NCBI GenBank assembly: GCA_000277445.1
Contig: AJWJ01000114.1
Location: 1-51,710, forward strand
DNA length: 51,710 nucleotides
Direction: 5' to 3'
Source of the DNA: Polysphondylium violaceum
Lineage: Eukaryota > Evosea > Eumycetozoa > Dictyosteliales > Dictyosteliaceae
The notes under the pieces: model-generated
What the model was told of the DNA's origin: nothing
The model's input: only the letters and a program-made list of their open reading frames with translations
Databases searched by the model: none
Shown here: piece by piece, positions 1 through 11,257 of the stretch
Layout of the letters: each line of letters opens with the position of its first letter
How positions within the stretch are numbered: position 1 is the stretch's first letter
Program-made: the position numbers and the translations under genes

Positions 1-1054
1 CACTAAGTAGAATTATTCAAACATTGTCTAAATATCAATTAATTGGGCAAATAAGTAAAAATGATATTGAAAATAGAATCATTCCAATTGTTTCATATCT
101 AGACCAACCATTACTTGGATTAAGTCATAAAGAATTTAATATTCTCTCACAATCAATCGATGTAATCATTCATTCTGCTGCAACAGTAAGATTTAATGTT
201 CTTTATTCTCACATAAATGATGTTGGAAATCTAAAAGGTAAAATTTACAATTAAATATTATTTATTACTATTAAAAAGATTACTATTCTAACATTTTATT
301 TAAAATTATAGAATTATTAAAATTAGTTTCTAACAACAAAGAAAGATTAATTAGATTTTTACTTGTCTCTTCATACTCTATCTTGTTTGGCGGTATAAAA
401 GATAACCAATCTCATGGTTTAGACGGCAAAAACATAGATAAAATTCCATTTTTAGAATCTATTAATTCTCATATTGGTTATGGTCAAATCAAAATTATTC
501 AAGAAAATATAATGGTTGAAGCACATAATAGAGGTATACCTAGTGTTATTGTCAGACCTTCATATATTTTCACCAATCCAATGACAATGATACCCAATCA
601 AAACGATATTTTACAAATCTTTTTCAATTCTTGCAAGAGTTTAAAGAAATGTCCACAATTTGAAGAATCTGATTTCATTAGTACCATTTCTATCAGCACT
701 CTCAGTGAAACTATTATTGAAATGGCACTTTTAGATGACATCTATTGGATAAATCAGAACAATACAACAATACCTCTCATCAATCTTTTTGGTGAACCAA
801 TCATGTCCAAGGATCTCTTTGAATCAGTTTCCACACACACATCATTCCCTCTGATAGATTTCAAAGAATGGGTCAACCATTGTTTAGAATCCACAGATCC
901 TGCTTGCCAAAGACTTGCACCACTCTTACCCCCTGTCAATCCCCTTTTATTCAAACAACTGTTGAATGGAGTGAAACCCAATGACAAGCTAGCATTTAAA
1001 GATAAACATATGGTATCTCCAGACATGATACTCAAATTATTTCCTCATAAATAA
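1..1054 (+). CDS. Polyketide synthase, C-terminal thioester-reductase domain (5' partial)
   Basis: This is the 3' end of a larger gene whose start lies before the window. Reading from base 3, exon <1..237 joins 312..1054; the intron at 238..311 has GTAAAA and TATAG borders and restores the frame as NLK-ELLKLVSNNKERL. The protein resembles the NAD(P)-binding thioester reductase (Lys2/male-sterility type) that closes many dictyostelid polyketide synthases. Visible family signs are the IIHSAATVRF strand-turn, the LLVSSYSILFG segment and IVRPSYIF after the presumed catalytic Tyr (GYGQIK, the YxxxK motif). Such domains release the chain from the carrier protein by reduction. A stand-alone reductase or aminoadipate-reductase relative is possible, because the upstream modules are outside the window. 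It converges on the FNIP gene that follows, with 120 bp between the two stop codons. Confidence 0.85.
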
Positions 1055-1174
1055 AGGTACCAATTCATATCTTTATTTTATTATTTATTTATTCTTGAGT
1101 TTATTAAAGTCGCGTGATATCTGGTCAATAAAAATTAAAAGAATAACATTAGCTTTATTAAAATTAAATAAATG

Positions 1175-3079
1175 TTAATCAGTTTGTAAAATGGTGTCAA
1201 GGGGTCGATTGAATGAGTGTGGTAATTGCACAGATTCAATAGTGTGGGGAATCTTACTAGGTTGGATGGATTCACACAGAGTTATTGATTTAATACTCAA
1301 TGGAATTAAATCATAGCTTTGTATGTACATATACGGATGCAAGACTAATCTTGTGATACTGGGTGGCACCAATTGAATTGGAAATTCTATTTCAGGACGT
1401 GGATATTTAGGTTTATAATCTGGCTTTAAAAATTCCAGATCGTCAACGGTGTTTGGCAAGATCTTCAATACCCCATCATAATATTTACATACTAGTTTGC
1501 GTAACCGCACCAGAGACTCGAGTCTGGGAATTGGTGTGGTGTGTAGAACCAGCTCAGTCAACGACGATGGGAACAGGTCATCATTTAAATCTTGATCGAA
1601 ATCAGGGCCCAGCTTTAATACCTCGAGATTTGTCGGGAGAACCGATGTACTCAACTTTTGATTGAATCGACGGCCGAAATCCAGATACTCGACGCTGTTT
1701 GGAATGGTGCCCACCAGGATCACTTGATTGAATTCGTCACCAAACGAAATGGATTTGATGTTGGTGCCCAACGAATATGGCTGAATGAATCGGTTGAATT
1801 GATTGAGCTTGCCAAAGATGTATGCTTGGGGATGGAGATGCACGAGTATGTTGTCGTCAAAGGGTGGCGGCAGTGGATCTTTGAATGATCCATACTGGCG
1901 AAAAGAAATTTTAGACAGTTGAGACGTGATTATTGATTGCACAGTTGGTGGAATTGACGTCATTATGCGCGTATAATTAAACTTGAGATGTCTGACGTTC
2001 TCAGGTATGGCACTCGACAAATCACCGTTGAATGAGAGTTCCAGATGATGCACAGATTTGGGCAAACTATCAAATCCTCCGCGACCCTTGACGTTTACCT
2101 TTAAGTGAGACAAACCATTTGGCAAGTCATTCTCTTTGATTGTTTCCTCGAGATGATTGAAACAGAGATACCTTAACGAGGGCGGGAAGGCAATGGCGCT
2201 AAGGGGTTGTTTAAATTCACCATTAAACACCATTTGGGTGATTGTCGGCGGCAGTGATAGGATGGCCGAATTGAACCGATGATTGAGCACCAATGTGTGC
2301 ACACTGCGGGGTATGGTGACCTCTTTGCAACAAATATACCTATTGTCGACCCAAAACAAATGGGTTGTGTTTGGCGGCACTCTAGCTGTTGATTTCGAGT
2401 ATACGTAAAACACTCCATTCACCAATCGACTGGCTACATCCACAGGGATCTCGTGAGAGTTTTTGTCGTCGATCGAGAGGTTAATAAATTGGATGCGCTC
2501 GATTGTGGCTGGTAAATCAGCGGCCTGTATACCGCAGCTGTTGACAGGCTCATTCACAAGTGTGAGGCGAGTAACAGATGCGGGAATAGAGTCCCTTTGC
2601 ACTCCATCCAAACAATCCAGTCTTACATGTGCAACAGAGGACGTGAGTTTACCTTGGAAATCCACCTTTTGCTTCTTGTTGTATAGAGTCAGATTTGTGA
2701 CGGTCGAGGGCACCCGATCCCACTCCATCTCACTCCACGACTCAAGAGACAGATGGGTGATCCAAGATGGATAAACATGGTGTGGAAAGTAATGGCACCG
2801 TAGCTTCCTTGCCGAAGTTGGTATCACATCATTGGCGGCAAAGTCTAGCTTGACGCCCTCTGTACCCAAGGTAATAGTCTCTGGTGTATATTGTTTCACT
2901 GTGCCCAACTGATGACTATTACTAATCTGGATATTGTAATTCCCAAATCTATCCATATGCTGCAATAGACTACCGTCACTATTAAACTTTAAATCAGTTC
3001 TAATCAAGTCATACAATGAATCCAAGATCTTTGACCTAATATACACATTCCTCCACAACTTGAAATACCCATCAATCAT
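1175..3079 (-). CDS. FNIP-repeat protein
   Basis: This is one exon of 634 codons starting at the ATG at 3079; the frame is open a little further upstream but has no earlier ATG. The N-terminus (FKLWRNVYIRSKI) matches the opening motif of the dictyostelid FNIP family, where an F-box-like segment precedes the repeats. The rest is a string of roughly 20-residue units of the form IPxSVxxLxLxxxFNxxL, for example LPPTITQMVFNGEF and VGTIPNSVEYLDFGRRFNQ. FNIP repeats are LRR-like and greatly expanded in dictyostelids; individual functions are mostly unknown, and protein-protein interaction or ubiquitin-ligase adaptor roles are guesses. Only 43 bp separates its start from the stop of another FNIP gene on the same strand, which suggests a tandem duplication. 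Confidence 0.9.
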   Translation of the reverse strand: MIDGYFKLWRNVYIRSKILDSLYDLIRTDLKFNSDGSLLQHMDRFGNYNIQISNSHQLGTVKQYTPETITLGTEGVKLDFAANDVIPTSARKLRCHYFPHHVYPSWITHLSLESWSEMEWDRVPSTVTNLTLYNKKQKVDFQGKLTSSVAHVRLDCLDGVQRDSIPASVTRLTLVNEPVNSCGIQAADLPATIERIQFINLSIDDKNSHEIPVDVASRLVNGVFYVYSKSTARVPPNTTHLFWVDNRYICCKEVTIPRSVHTLVLNHRFNSAILSLPPTITQMVFNGEFKQPLSAIAFPPSLRYLCFNHLEETIKENDLPNGLSHLKVNVKGRGGFDSLPKSVHHLELSFNGDLSSAIPENVRHLKFNYTRIMTSIPPTVQSIITSQLSKISFRQYGSFKDPLPPPFDDNILVHLHPQAYIFGKLNQFNRFIQPYSLGTNIKSISFGDEFNQVILVGTIPNSVEYLDFGRRFNQKLSTSVLPTNLEVLKLGPDFDQDLNDDLFPSSLTELVLHTTPIPRLESLVRLRKLVCKYYDGVLKILPNTVDDLEFLKPDYKPKYPRPEIEFPIQLVPPSITRLVLHPYMYIQSYDLIPLSIKSITLCESIQPSKIPHTIESVQLPHSFNRPLDTILQTD

Positions 3080-3122
3080 GGGCAATGTCTGATTATAAAT
3101 AGCTCTATTGGTTAAATTACAA

Positions 3123-3926
3123 TTAATACCTCCATCTCTTCATAACTAATATTAAGTTAGATACATACATGTTATTTGATACAGTGGCGATAGGGAGAGG
3201 TTTAACCAAACGTTGTAGAGTACTTGTAGTTGTCGAAAGATGTAGTTGTTTAATATGTGATTTCAACTCTTGTTTCAAGGTATAATGGTAGTCCCTGAGA
3301 TCAAGGACCTCTACCGACGATGGTATTGGCCGATCACTATGCACAGAGTTTGTCTTGAGGTATCTAAGATTCGGCAACACAGCACTATAATCACCATCAT
3401 CATCATCTTCAAACACAGCACTATAATCTTGGTCTTGATCATCTTGTACCACTCTACTTATATCTACGATTGCCAATTTCTTGATCAGATCTCTGTTTAT
3501 TCTTATGCCTGGGGCATTGGCATCGTAGGCATCTCTGACGACCAAAGACTCCAACAATGGCGGATAAGATACAACCGACTCGCTATACACATCCAGTGAC
3601 ACAAGGTGACGATGAAGGGACAGATCCAACACCACACTCTTACTCATGCACCAGCACGTGAGCGATGTCAGCGTTGTGGGCAAACAAGCTGCGACCAGCT
3701 CTTTATCATAGTCTGTGTTTAGTATAGATAGACTGTGCAGAGTTGGTGGCAATTGCCCGTCTAGTCGTTGGTTAAACCCTTTTGGTAACACAAGTTCTTT
3801 TAAACCTAATTTGTCGAAATTTTTTGTATGTTCATTTTGTAATCCGCCTTTTATATCCTAAATATCAATATTAAAATATGGCTCTAGGGCAACAACAAAT
3901 ATATTCTCTATCAATTCGCATACCAT
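3123..3926 (-). CDS. Truncated FNIP-repeat paralogue
   Basis: The open frame 3857..3123 encodes FNIP-like repeats (LVLPKGFNQRLDGQLPPTL, LPTTLTSLTCWC, IPSSVEVLDL) and ends in MKRWRY. It has no in-frame ATG of its own near the 5' end. An intron with GTATGC and ATTTAG borders (3923..3858) would join it to an ATG at 3926..3924, giving a 245-residue protein with an exon of a single start codon. The FLWRN-like N-terminal region found in full FNIP proteins is missing. It may be a shortened functional gene or a 5'-truncated pseudogene beside the intact paralogue; the open frame and normal repeat spacing favour recent loss or retained function. The one-codon first exon is an inference. Confidence 0.6.
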
Positions 3927-4443
3927 TAAAAAGTTGTACTATCCTATTGGGGTGAAAAGTAAAAAAAGTAAATAAAAGACAGATCAAATTGATTTTGATT
4001 TTCTTGATTTTTTTGCTTTTTTTTTTTTTTTTTTGGTAACTCTGTCCCCAACCTTTGAAACTATCCTTTCCTTCTGAGTATAAAAAGATAACAAAATAAT
4101 AGGGTTTAAATCAACAAATTAAAATATTAATAAATATCTAATTTAAAAAACAAAACTAATAAAAATCAAAATGAAAATAGTAAACTTAGCTTTATACATT
4201 TGGCTTTTTTCTTGAAGGTTCCTCTGCTCCAAATTTGTCTATCAAAGCTGTTTACTATGAAGTAATAATTCCATCTTTTTCTCAAAATTAATTCATAATT
4301 AAATACAAATAAACTTTATTGTATTCAAACTCTAAACTAGTATAAAAAACATGTTGTAATATATCCAGACATCTGTGAATAATCTTGACAATAAACCACG
4401 ACATTTTTATTTATTTATATTATACAACAGTTGTATGACAGAT
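3927..4443. other. Intergenic region between truncated FNIP gene and FHA-TKL kinase
   Basis: This 517-bp AT-rich stretch holds a T-run at 4018-4034 that probably belongs to the FNIP promoter. A possible small minus-strand gene lies at 4404 down to about 4180: an ATG followed by about 30 open codons (MSWFIVKIIHRCL...), then a separate open tail reading LIDKFGAEEPSRKKPNV and a stop. No GT-AG junction joins the two parts cleanly in phase, so no CDS is called. Confidence 0.4.
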
Positions 4444-6995
4444 TTATTGTTGATTCATTGTAATTAATTTTCTTTTAATATTTTTCAACTCTGTTTTGAT
4501 TTGATCGAAAGAGGGTCTAACTCTTGGCTCACTATCCCAACATTGTTGTAATAGTTTAGATATTTCTTTTGGTGTTTTTTCATTAATAGTAGGTCTTTTA
4601 TTCTATATAATTAAAGGTTAATAAATAAATACAAAGATAAATAAAATAAAATATACATACAAGTTTACCAGTATGATTTAAAATTTGGAAATCATAATCC
4701 AACTCTATATCTGAAAAAGGTTTTTTATACACTTTGGTGGAAAAGCGTTCAAACAATTCCCACAACACGATGGCAAAACTATAGACATCGGATTTTGGAG
4801 TGAATTGACCTTGGCTGAGAAGCTCAGGTGGCGAGTAAATATAGTTTCCTTTGATCTCGGCCAGGGAAATCATGTTTTCGTGGATTTGGAATCGAGACAA
4901 ACCAAAATCTGTGATTTTTAAATTATATTGGTCGTCGAGGAGAAAGCTACTGCTTGTAATGCCACGATGGAGAATGACCGGCGTGTGGGTGTGGAGCACG
5001 TGGATAGACTCACTCATTTGGAGGGCAAGGTTGAGGGTGGTCTCGAGGGTGAGATTAAAGGCAGTGTTGAGCATGAGGGCCTCGAGGCTTCCGTTGGCCA
5101 TGTATTCACTGATGATGGCGTGCTCTTGTTTGTTGTATACAACGCCGTAAAACTCGACGGCGTGGACAGACTTTACCGACGCCAGTACAGCCCACTGCTT
5201 TTGTTCGGCCTCGGTGATGGGGGTGGTAAAGTTTTTAATCGACACGGGTTTGCCATTGTACACGCCTTTGAGAATAGTCGTGCCGTCTGGCTCTTTACTG
5301 ACGAGTTTGACATTGGCAATCGAAGACAAAGCGATGGTCCATTTGGACAAATCCACGGGTTGGGTGCTGGGTTGACCTGGCACAGTGTTGTAGGATTGCT
5401 GGGCGTTGGATGGGGCATTGGAGGTGCTGAGATGGGTCTGGGGAAAAGAAGGCACCAGCGTGGTCATGCTCTTGAGCTTTTGTATAATTTGTTGAAAAGT
5501 GGGTCTTTGCTCGGGCTTTCTTGAGCAGCACTCTCGGATCAACTCGGCAAAGGGGAGAGGGCAACTGGGCGGGATCTCGGGGTGGCCCAAGGGCGTGGTG
5601 GCCGTGTTTCCTTGCGGCTGTTTGTGGGTGAGAATCTCCCAAAGTACAATACCAAAACTAAATACATCAGCCTGAGTAGTATACCCATTTCCTGCAAACA
5701 CCTCGGGTGCGATCCAAGGCAATGTCCCGCAAAAGGTCTTGGCAATCTCGTTGGAGCTCGACACAAATCTCGAAAGACCAAAATCCGACACCTTGACATT
5801 AAAGTTGGTGTCGACCAATAGATTGAGTGTCTTGAGATCTCTGTGGATAATCTTTGGATTGTATGTGTGGAGATAGTTCATGCCCTGGGCAATGTCACTT
5901 GACATCTTGATCTTTGTATTCCAATCCAACTCTGCGGCCAACGGGCTGTTGAGCACGTCTCTCAACGAGCCTCTATTCAAATACTCTGTAATGATTGATA
6001 GGTTGCCCTTCAAGGTACAGGTGCCCATAAACAACACGACGTTGGGGTGTCTGAGGCACTTTAGAATCTCTGTCTCCTTTTCAAACTCGCCTTTGGTGTC
6101 TTTGTGCAACAGGGATTTATAAATGACCTTTACCGCCACCGGCGTGCCCTTCCATTCATACTGGCACACCTCTCCACACGCACCCTGACCAATCTTTCGA
6201 ACAAATGTAAACTCTTCTTCATTGATACTCAGCTTCAACGAATCTTGTATCAAAACAGCTGACGAGTTTAACGAATCTGGTGACTTTTTTAGTTTCTTTT
6301 CAATCTGCTCTACAGCTATATCATTATTATTGCTGATGATCTTTGTGCTTGGTTGTAGCATTGAATCTCTAGTTCTTTTAGGTGTTGTATTTTGACCTCC
6401 TGCTGTTACTGCTGCTGATGGCTGACGTTTATGTAAATAATCTAAAGGAGATTGGTGAACTACGTCATCATGTAATTGCTGCGTAGCATCATTTGAAAAG
6501 TCATCAAACGACATGGGTGTAAAACCTCCAATCTTTTCAACACGAATAGAGAATGGCTCTGCACCCTCATACAATGCTATACTATCATTATTCTTTATAG
6601 TTTGTGATACACCCTTTGTCAACTTTATTGCCTCACTCTCTGGTCTTAATAAAATACTATGATTCTGTCCCAATTGATTATATGTTACACTAGACGATAC
6701 TATAATCTCTGCATGTCTTCGACTATAATCATATCAATAAATATATTAATATCCACATCTATCTATCCAAACATAAATATATATATCTATATAATTACCT
6801 TATTTTAGCATCACTAATAAATACAGGTTTACCTCTACCTATGACATTGATTCCATTTTGTAGTCTATGGGATTGAGTTGAACCTGTTGCACTCTTGAAT
6901 ATTAAATCTACTATTAAATCATCAGATACCTCTTCATCAGTACTAATATCCTCTTCTTCTTCTTGTTGTTTACTGTTATTACTATTGTCTGACAT
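4444..6995 (-). CDS. FHA-domain TKL protein kinase with tandem second kinase-like domain
   Basis: Three exons: 6995..6799, 6722..4661 and 4602..4444, with GT-AG introns that keep the frame (805 residues). Residues about 27-125 form an FHA domain, with the split motif KISRRHAEI across intron 1. Kinase 1 (about 236-485) is TKL-like and complete: GQGACGEV loop, VAVK Lys264, HRDLKTLN with Asp361, DFG Asp379 and GTLPWIAPE. Kinase 2 (about 530-800) keeps VSIK Lys562 and DFG Asp671, but its glycine loop is degenerate and HRD reads HRG (Gly653). It therefore lacks the catalytic Asp and is probably a pseudokinase. The last exon supplies the C-lobe end (QQCWDSEPRVRPSF). FHA domains bind phosphothreonine, so the protein may be recruited to phosphorylated partners while domain 2 regulates domain 1. 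Codon use in the middle is more GC-rich than the flanks. Confidence 0.9.
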
Positions 6996-7218
6996 AGATA
7001 TATAGATATAGATATACCAATTAATTTATAAGCACAATGAAAAAAAAAGTTCCAATTTTGATCAAAAAAATTTTCAAAAAAAAAAAAAAAAGAAAAAAAA
7101 ATACTTCTCAGAAAAAGGTTTACTTGTAAAAATAGGATCTGATCGAAAAAAAATAATGGAGAACGAATTTTTATTGAATATTTATAAATATAAAAGTAAG
7201 GATACCACAGATAATGAT

Positions 7219-9170
7219 TTATTCAGGTTTTTTTAAAGATTGAACATCTTCAACAAAGTCTTTTGGAAGCAAGAGACCGGTGGAGCCCAAGTAGATGTTC
7301 TTTTTATAGTAGGAAGAGATTTCATAGATGGATCTCATTTCAGAGTATGTCATACCACCAATAACAAAGACAATCAATTTACTGCCACTGTATTTGGTTT
7401 CCTCGACTTGGGTGTTTGGATCGGCCCAACGAGGTTGTTTGGATTTGCCCTTGAGGGAGACTTTGCTGACGGGGGCATTGGAGGCCTTGGCAATGGGCTC
7501 CTCTTTGATGAATGGGAAATCAGAGGAGGGGAGAGAGTCGTTGGTCAAGTTTTCGACAATGTCCTTCAAGACAGGTACATAACGAGAGACCTCGTAGGGA
7601 ACGTCAGAGCTGTCGCCTTTTCTAATCTTGTTGATTTGGGTCTTTTGTTTGCCCTTGGCACCCTTCATGAGGGTGACACCGAGGTAAAAGAGATTGGCAA
7701 TCGATGATTGCTCGGCTTGGTCAAAGCCGGCCAAGTCCATGAGTTTCTTACGGTCTTGTTCCTTGATACCCTCTTGTGAGATAATGTAGATCATCAAGAG
7801 ACGGAGTTTGTCCATTTTGCTAGTGTTAAAGTCTGACAACATGTTTGACAAACGGCCAACAATATTTTTGGGGCTGCTACCCTTGCTGTCTTCGCCTGTG
7901 GCCATATCTTGCTCAAGATAGGCAAGGTTCTCGAGATCGGGTGTAAATTTGGCAGAGGCTTGCTCGGCCAAATGAATATGTACAGAGTATTTGCCCATCA
8001 TTTCTTGGTATTGGGGGAGATTTCTAATGACCTCACCAGCTTCTTTGAGGGAACCGGTGTTGTGTTGGGTGTATTGCGACACTTGATTGGTACGGAGAAA
8101 CTCGTCCAACTTGTTTTTGAGATAGTCAATCACATCGGCGATATGTTGGTGACGAAGACCTGTCCACATGTAATCGGTCTCACCAAGCAACACCTCCTTT
8201 TTGACAGAGACACCGGCGTTGGAGAGCGAGTCAAAACTAAATTTATCATTTTGAATATCAAACAAATCGTAAATCATGGCCTGATAGGTGAATTCATGGA
8301 GAAGCGGAGCCAAGGGATCTTGACTACGATCCAAGATCAAGAGTGTGGCTCTGTCGTCGTTTGGTCTAAACGACTTGACGCCTCTCATCACTGAATCTAG
8401 TTTCTCTTGTGTGAGACCTGCAATCACTGCACTGACAGTGTTGTTTCTAGAGTAACGAATGATTGGACACTCGTTCAAAGACACGCAAAGTGAAACTAAT
8501 CTACTGGCAACTCTAGCTTGCTCTTCAATTGGATTAATAGACTCTGGTGAAAAGAGTGTATGTAATGTATGTTTTTGATCAAAATGAAACACTTGACTCT
8601 CTACTGCAAGATATTCTAAATTAATTTCCTTAAATGTTTTAATTCTATGAACTGCATTTGATGCTGATAGTTTTTTAAATTCTGAATCTGGTAATTCTGT
8701 TTGTATAGTTTATATTAATATCTATCTATAGCATATGTCACTAACAAACTAACCAACTTACTTGAAGTCAAGAATAAATGAATAGCTAAATAATGTGGAG
8801 ATGATTTCTTTTTAAAATCATTGATAAGTAAATCAATGGATTTGGTTGTTGGTGTCAAAAAGTAAATGGCTTCAAGATTAGGTAAACGTTGTCTAGGATT
8901 ATCAATTTTTTCAACAACTATTGTGTATTTAATCATTATTTAATATATTAATATCCTGCTTTTCTATACTATGCATTGTTGTTGTGTCGCATATTTACCT
9001 GTTACTTTTTCCTCCATAATTTCAAACATTCCGCAACATGCAGATATAATTCTAAGGGAGTCTTGATCCACAACAAGTGCTTTCCAGCCACCCGATGCCT
9101 CTGGTGATACTGGTCTCACCATTTCATTTAGAATTCTATCTCTAGAAATATCTCTTAAACTTGCTGCCAT
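7219..9170 (-). CDS. Sec1/Munc18 family syntaxin-binding protein
   Basis: Three exons: 9170..8999, 8917..8762 and 8696..7219, giving 601 residues, the normal size for SM proteins. The junctions read EKVT-VVEKIDNPRQRLPNLEAIYF and FLTS-KLPDSEFKKL, both standard Sec1 sequence. Family hallmarks include PNLEAIYFLTPT near the N-terminus, RATLLILDRSQDPLAPLLHEFTY in domain 2/3 and a C-terminal FVIGGMTYSEMRSIYE. SM proteins clasp syntaxin and assembled SNARE bundles and are needed for vesicle fusion. The similarity is closest to the exocytic Sec1/STXBP branch, so a plasma-membrane role is likely. The gene is divergent from nothing nearby: its 5' flank is a 647-bp intergenic region shared with the 3' end of the XRCC3-like gene. 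Confidence 0.93.
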
Positions 9171-9817
9171 TTTATCTATTGACTATATGTATGTATGTGT
9201 ATGGATATGAATGAAAACTCTAATCACAACAATATATGTATGTTTATATGTATGTATACAACACTAACTTATTTATATATGTGTGTATGTGTATGAATGT
9301 GTGTATGTAAAAATTAAAGAATTTGTTTTGAGTGTGAACGTGTATAACAAAATAAATCTATCTAAAAAAACTAATAATACAAAAAAGAATGCTTTATAAA
9401 ATAAAATAAAATGAAAACAGATATGATAAAAATAACTATAGTTATAAACTTCCTATTATCTAAACTCGATAGAAATATCTGTGGTGTTTGGGTGTATTTT
9501 TGAAATATTATGAAAAAAAAATATTGTTGTTGGGTGCGCGTGTTCATTTTTTGTAATTTTTTTTTTATTTTTTTTTTATTTTTTTGGATTCCCTTTTTTG
9601 CATGTTATCGACACATATGACCACCATGGCAATTACATTTGAGAATTGATTTCAGGGTATCATTTTAGTAGTGACCACACTTAAAAGACTCTGTGCCGCT
9701 CCTAGTATTTTATTGCTGCGTATGAGTCAACTGAGGCATTAATCACATTTCCTTTTGTACATGTGATCTATTATTTAATGAATGTTTTATTTATTACTAT
9801 TACTGTTGCTATTACTA
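9171..9817. other. Intergenic region with a higher-complexity island
   Basis: Bases 9171-9600 are simple AT-rich sequence with TATG and T-run tracts, as expected for the Sec1 promoter. Bases about 9600-9780 are markedly less repetitive (mixed composition, no long open frame) and include an ATCACAT...ATGTGAT inverted repeat around 9744-9770. This could be an unannotated non-coding RNA or simply the 3' flank of the XRCC3-like gene. No known RNA family was recognised. Confidence 0.4.
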
Positions 9818-10190
9818 TTATTCATTTATAAAATCTCTTACACCATAATTATCGATTGTAAATGGAATGGTTTGAGAAGCTATGGAAGAGGATAAGATTA
9901 CTTTAATTTTTCTAACATTTGTATTAGAGGCAATTGAGAGGGATTTGGATTTTGATATAAGGAATCTAGTATTGATGAAATTAGCCCAAGATAAACCTAA
10001 TGCCGGGATAGTGGTTGTGGTGGATTTCAACATTGAAGTAGGATTTGGTTGAGTATTTAATAAAAATGGTTCATGTTGTTGTTTAGTTTGTTGAAATGTT
10101 GGTACTTTGGTTATTGGCTTAATCTTTTTCATTGGTCTAGTCGTAACAGTTTTATCATTTATATTTGTTAGAGATTTATCATTTTGATTA

Positions 10191-10249
<59 letters not shown>

Positions 10250-11257
10250 TTGTTGATTGTTGTTGTTATTAAAAGAATCATTTGAAATATAATCTGTTAC
10301 TTGATTAACTACTACAATGGTGATACCATATTGTTCATTTATTAATTTAAGACGATTTGATAGGATCCAAAGTTGTTTACTCTTTTCTATAACTTCACTC
10401 TTTTCGTTACCATACTCTGATCTAAATAGAGCAGCAATTGAATCCAATACTAGTAATCTAATTGTATTCTTTTCCAAGAGACTACCTATTCTATTGATTA
10501 ATAGATCCATCAATAGATTTATATTTGGTACTTGTTGCACATAGATATTGTCCAAATACTTTATGTCTGTGGGTGCACGTTCATTCACCATTTGTCTAAG
10601 TCTTTTCATCAACGACACCTCTGACTCTGTATTGATATATAGACAACCACCATTCAGACCCCCTTGATCAAAGGGCAACTGAACCTGAAGTGACAAGTGC
10701 AGGCAGAAATTTGATTTACCCGATCCACTCTCACCACATATCTCGGTGATACCCAGCGGCGACAAACCACCACCCAAGCAACGATCGACCTCTTTGCAAC
10801 CGGTCGACAAGTGAATACTGGAAATTGGCAAACGCTCCATCTCGAGTGCCGATATCAGGGAAAGACTCATACTGTCGTTTCCCCCCGACGCACTCTCGCC
10901 GTCACCCATGCTGCTGACATCCATTGGTTTCCTGTAGAGATTGGACAACATGTTTGAAGAGAATATCGACAACACAAATAAAAGATATTCACCAGACAAC
11001 GCAGTGATTCTCTGCAACTCTTGTCTGCTCATCATCAATATCTCTTGGCATGTTTGTATTTGTTTTGATTGCAGTACTCTTACTGTATCAATAAAGAAAT
11101 CGGGATATTGATCCCTATTATCAATGTAATAGGATAATTTAAAATTTGGTTCATTTAATATAAATGAATTATCTATGAAATTTCTATTTTTATCTATATC
11201 ATCATTATTATTATTATTATTATTATTTGTTGTAGTTGTTTGATTTATATTATTCAT
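9818..11257 (-). CDS. xrcc3: XRCC3-like RAD51 paralogue (recombinational repair ATPase)
   Basis: The frame opens upstream, but the likely start is the ATG at 11257 (MNNINQ); the sequence before it is low-complexity Phe-rich translation of T-run promoter DNA. The product is 479 residues. Walker A GESGSGKS is at about 175-182 and Walker B LLVLDS at about 268-273. The core reads like XRCC3: STGCKEVDRCLGGGLSPLGITE, QLPFDQGGLNGGCLYINTE, then VVVNQVTDYI and the C-terminal ALGLSWANFINTRF. XRCC3 works with RAD51C in homologous recombination and Holliday-junction processing in the nucleus. A poly-Asn tract (about residues 340-365) interrupts the core after NQVTD, at the place of a flexible DNA-binding loop in RecA-fold proteins. 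Other RAD51 paralogues are less likely, because the ALGLxWAN motif is typical of XRCC3. Confidence 0.85.
10194..10245. repeat. ATT/AAT triplet repeat inside the XRCC3-like gene
   Basis: About 17 near-perfect TTA/ATT triplets are read on the minus strand as AAT codons, giving a poly-Asn tract in the protein. Such tracts are common in dictyostelid coding sequences and vary in length between strains. Confidence 0.9.

Noticed and set aside
4928-5524. 198-codon open frame on the plus strand
   Set aside because: It is antisense to the GC-rich part of the FHA-TKL kinase, whose frame is supported by kinase motifs; the reverse frame has no family features.
7240-8394. Plus-strand open frames of 155 and 161 codons
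   Set aside because: Both are antisense to the Sec1/Munc18 gene, with no coding signature of their own.
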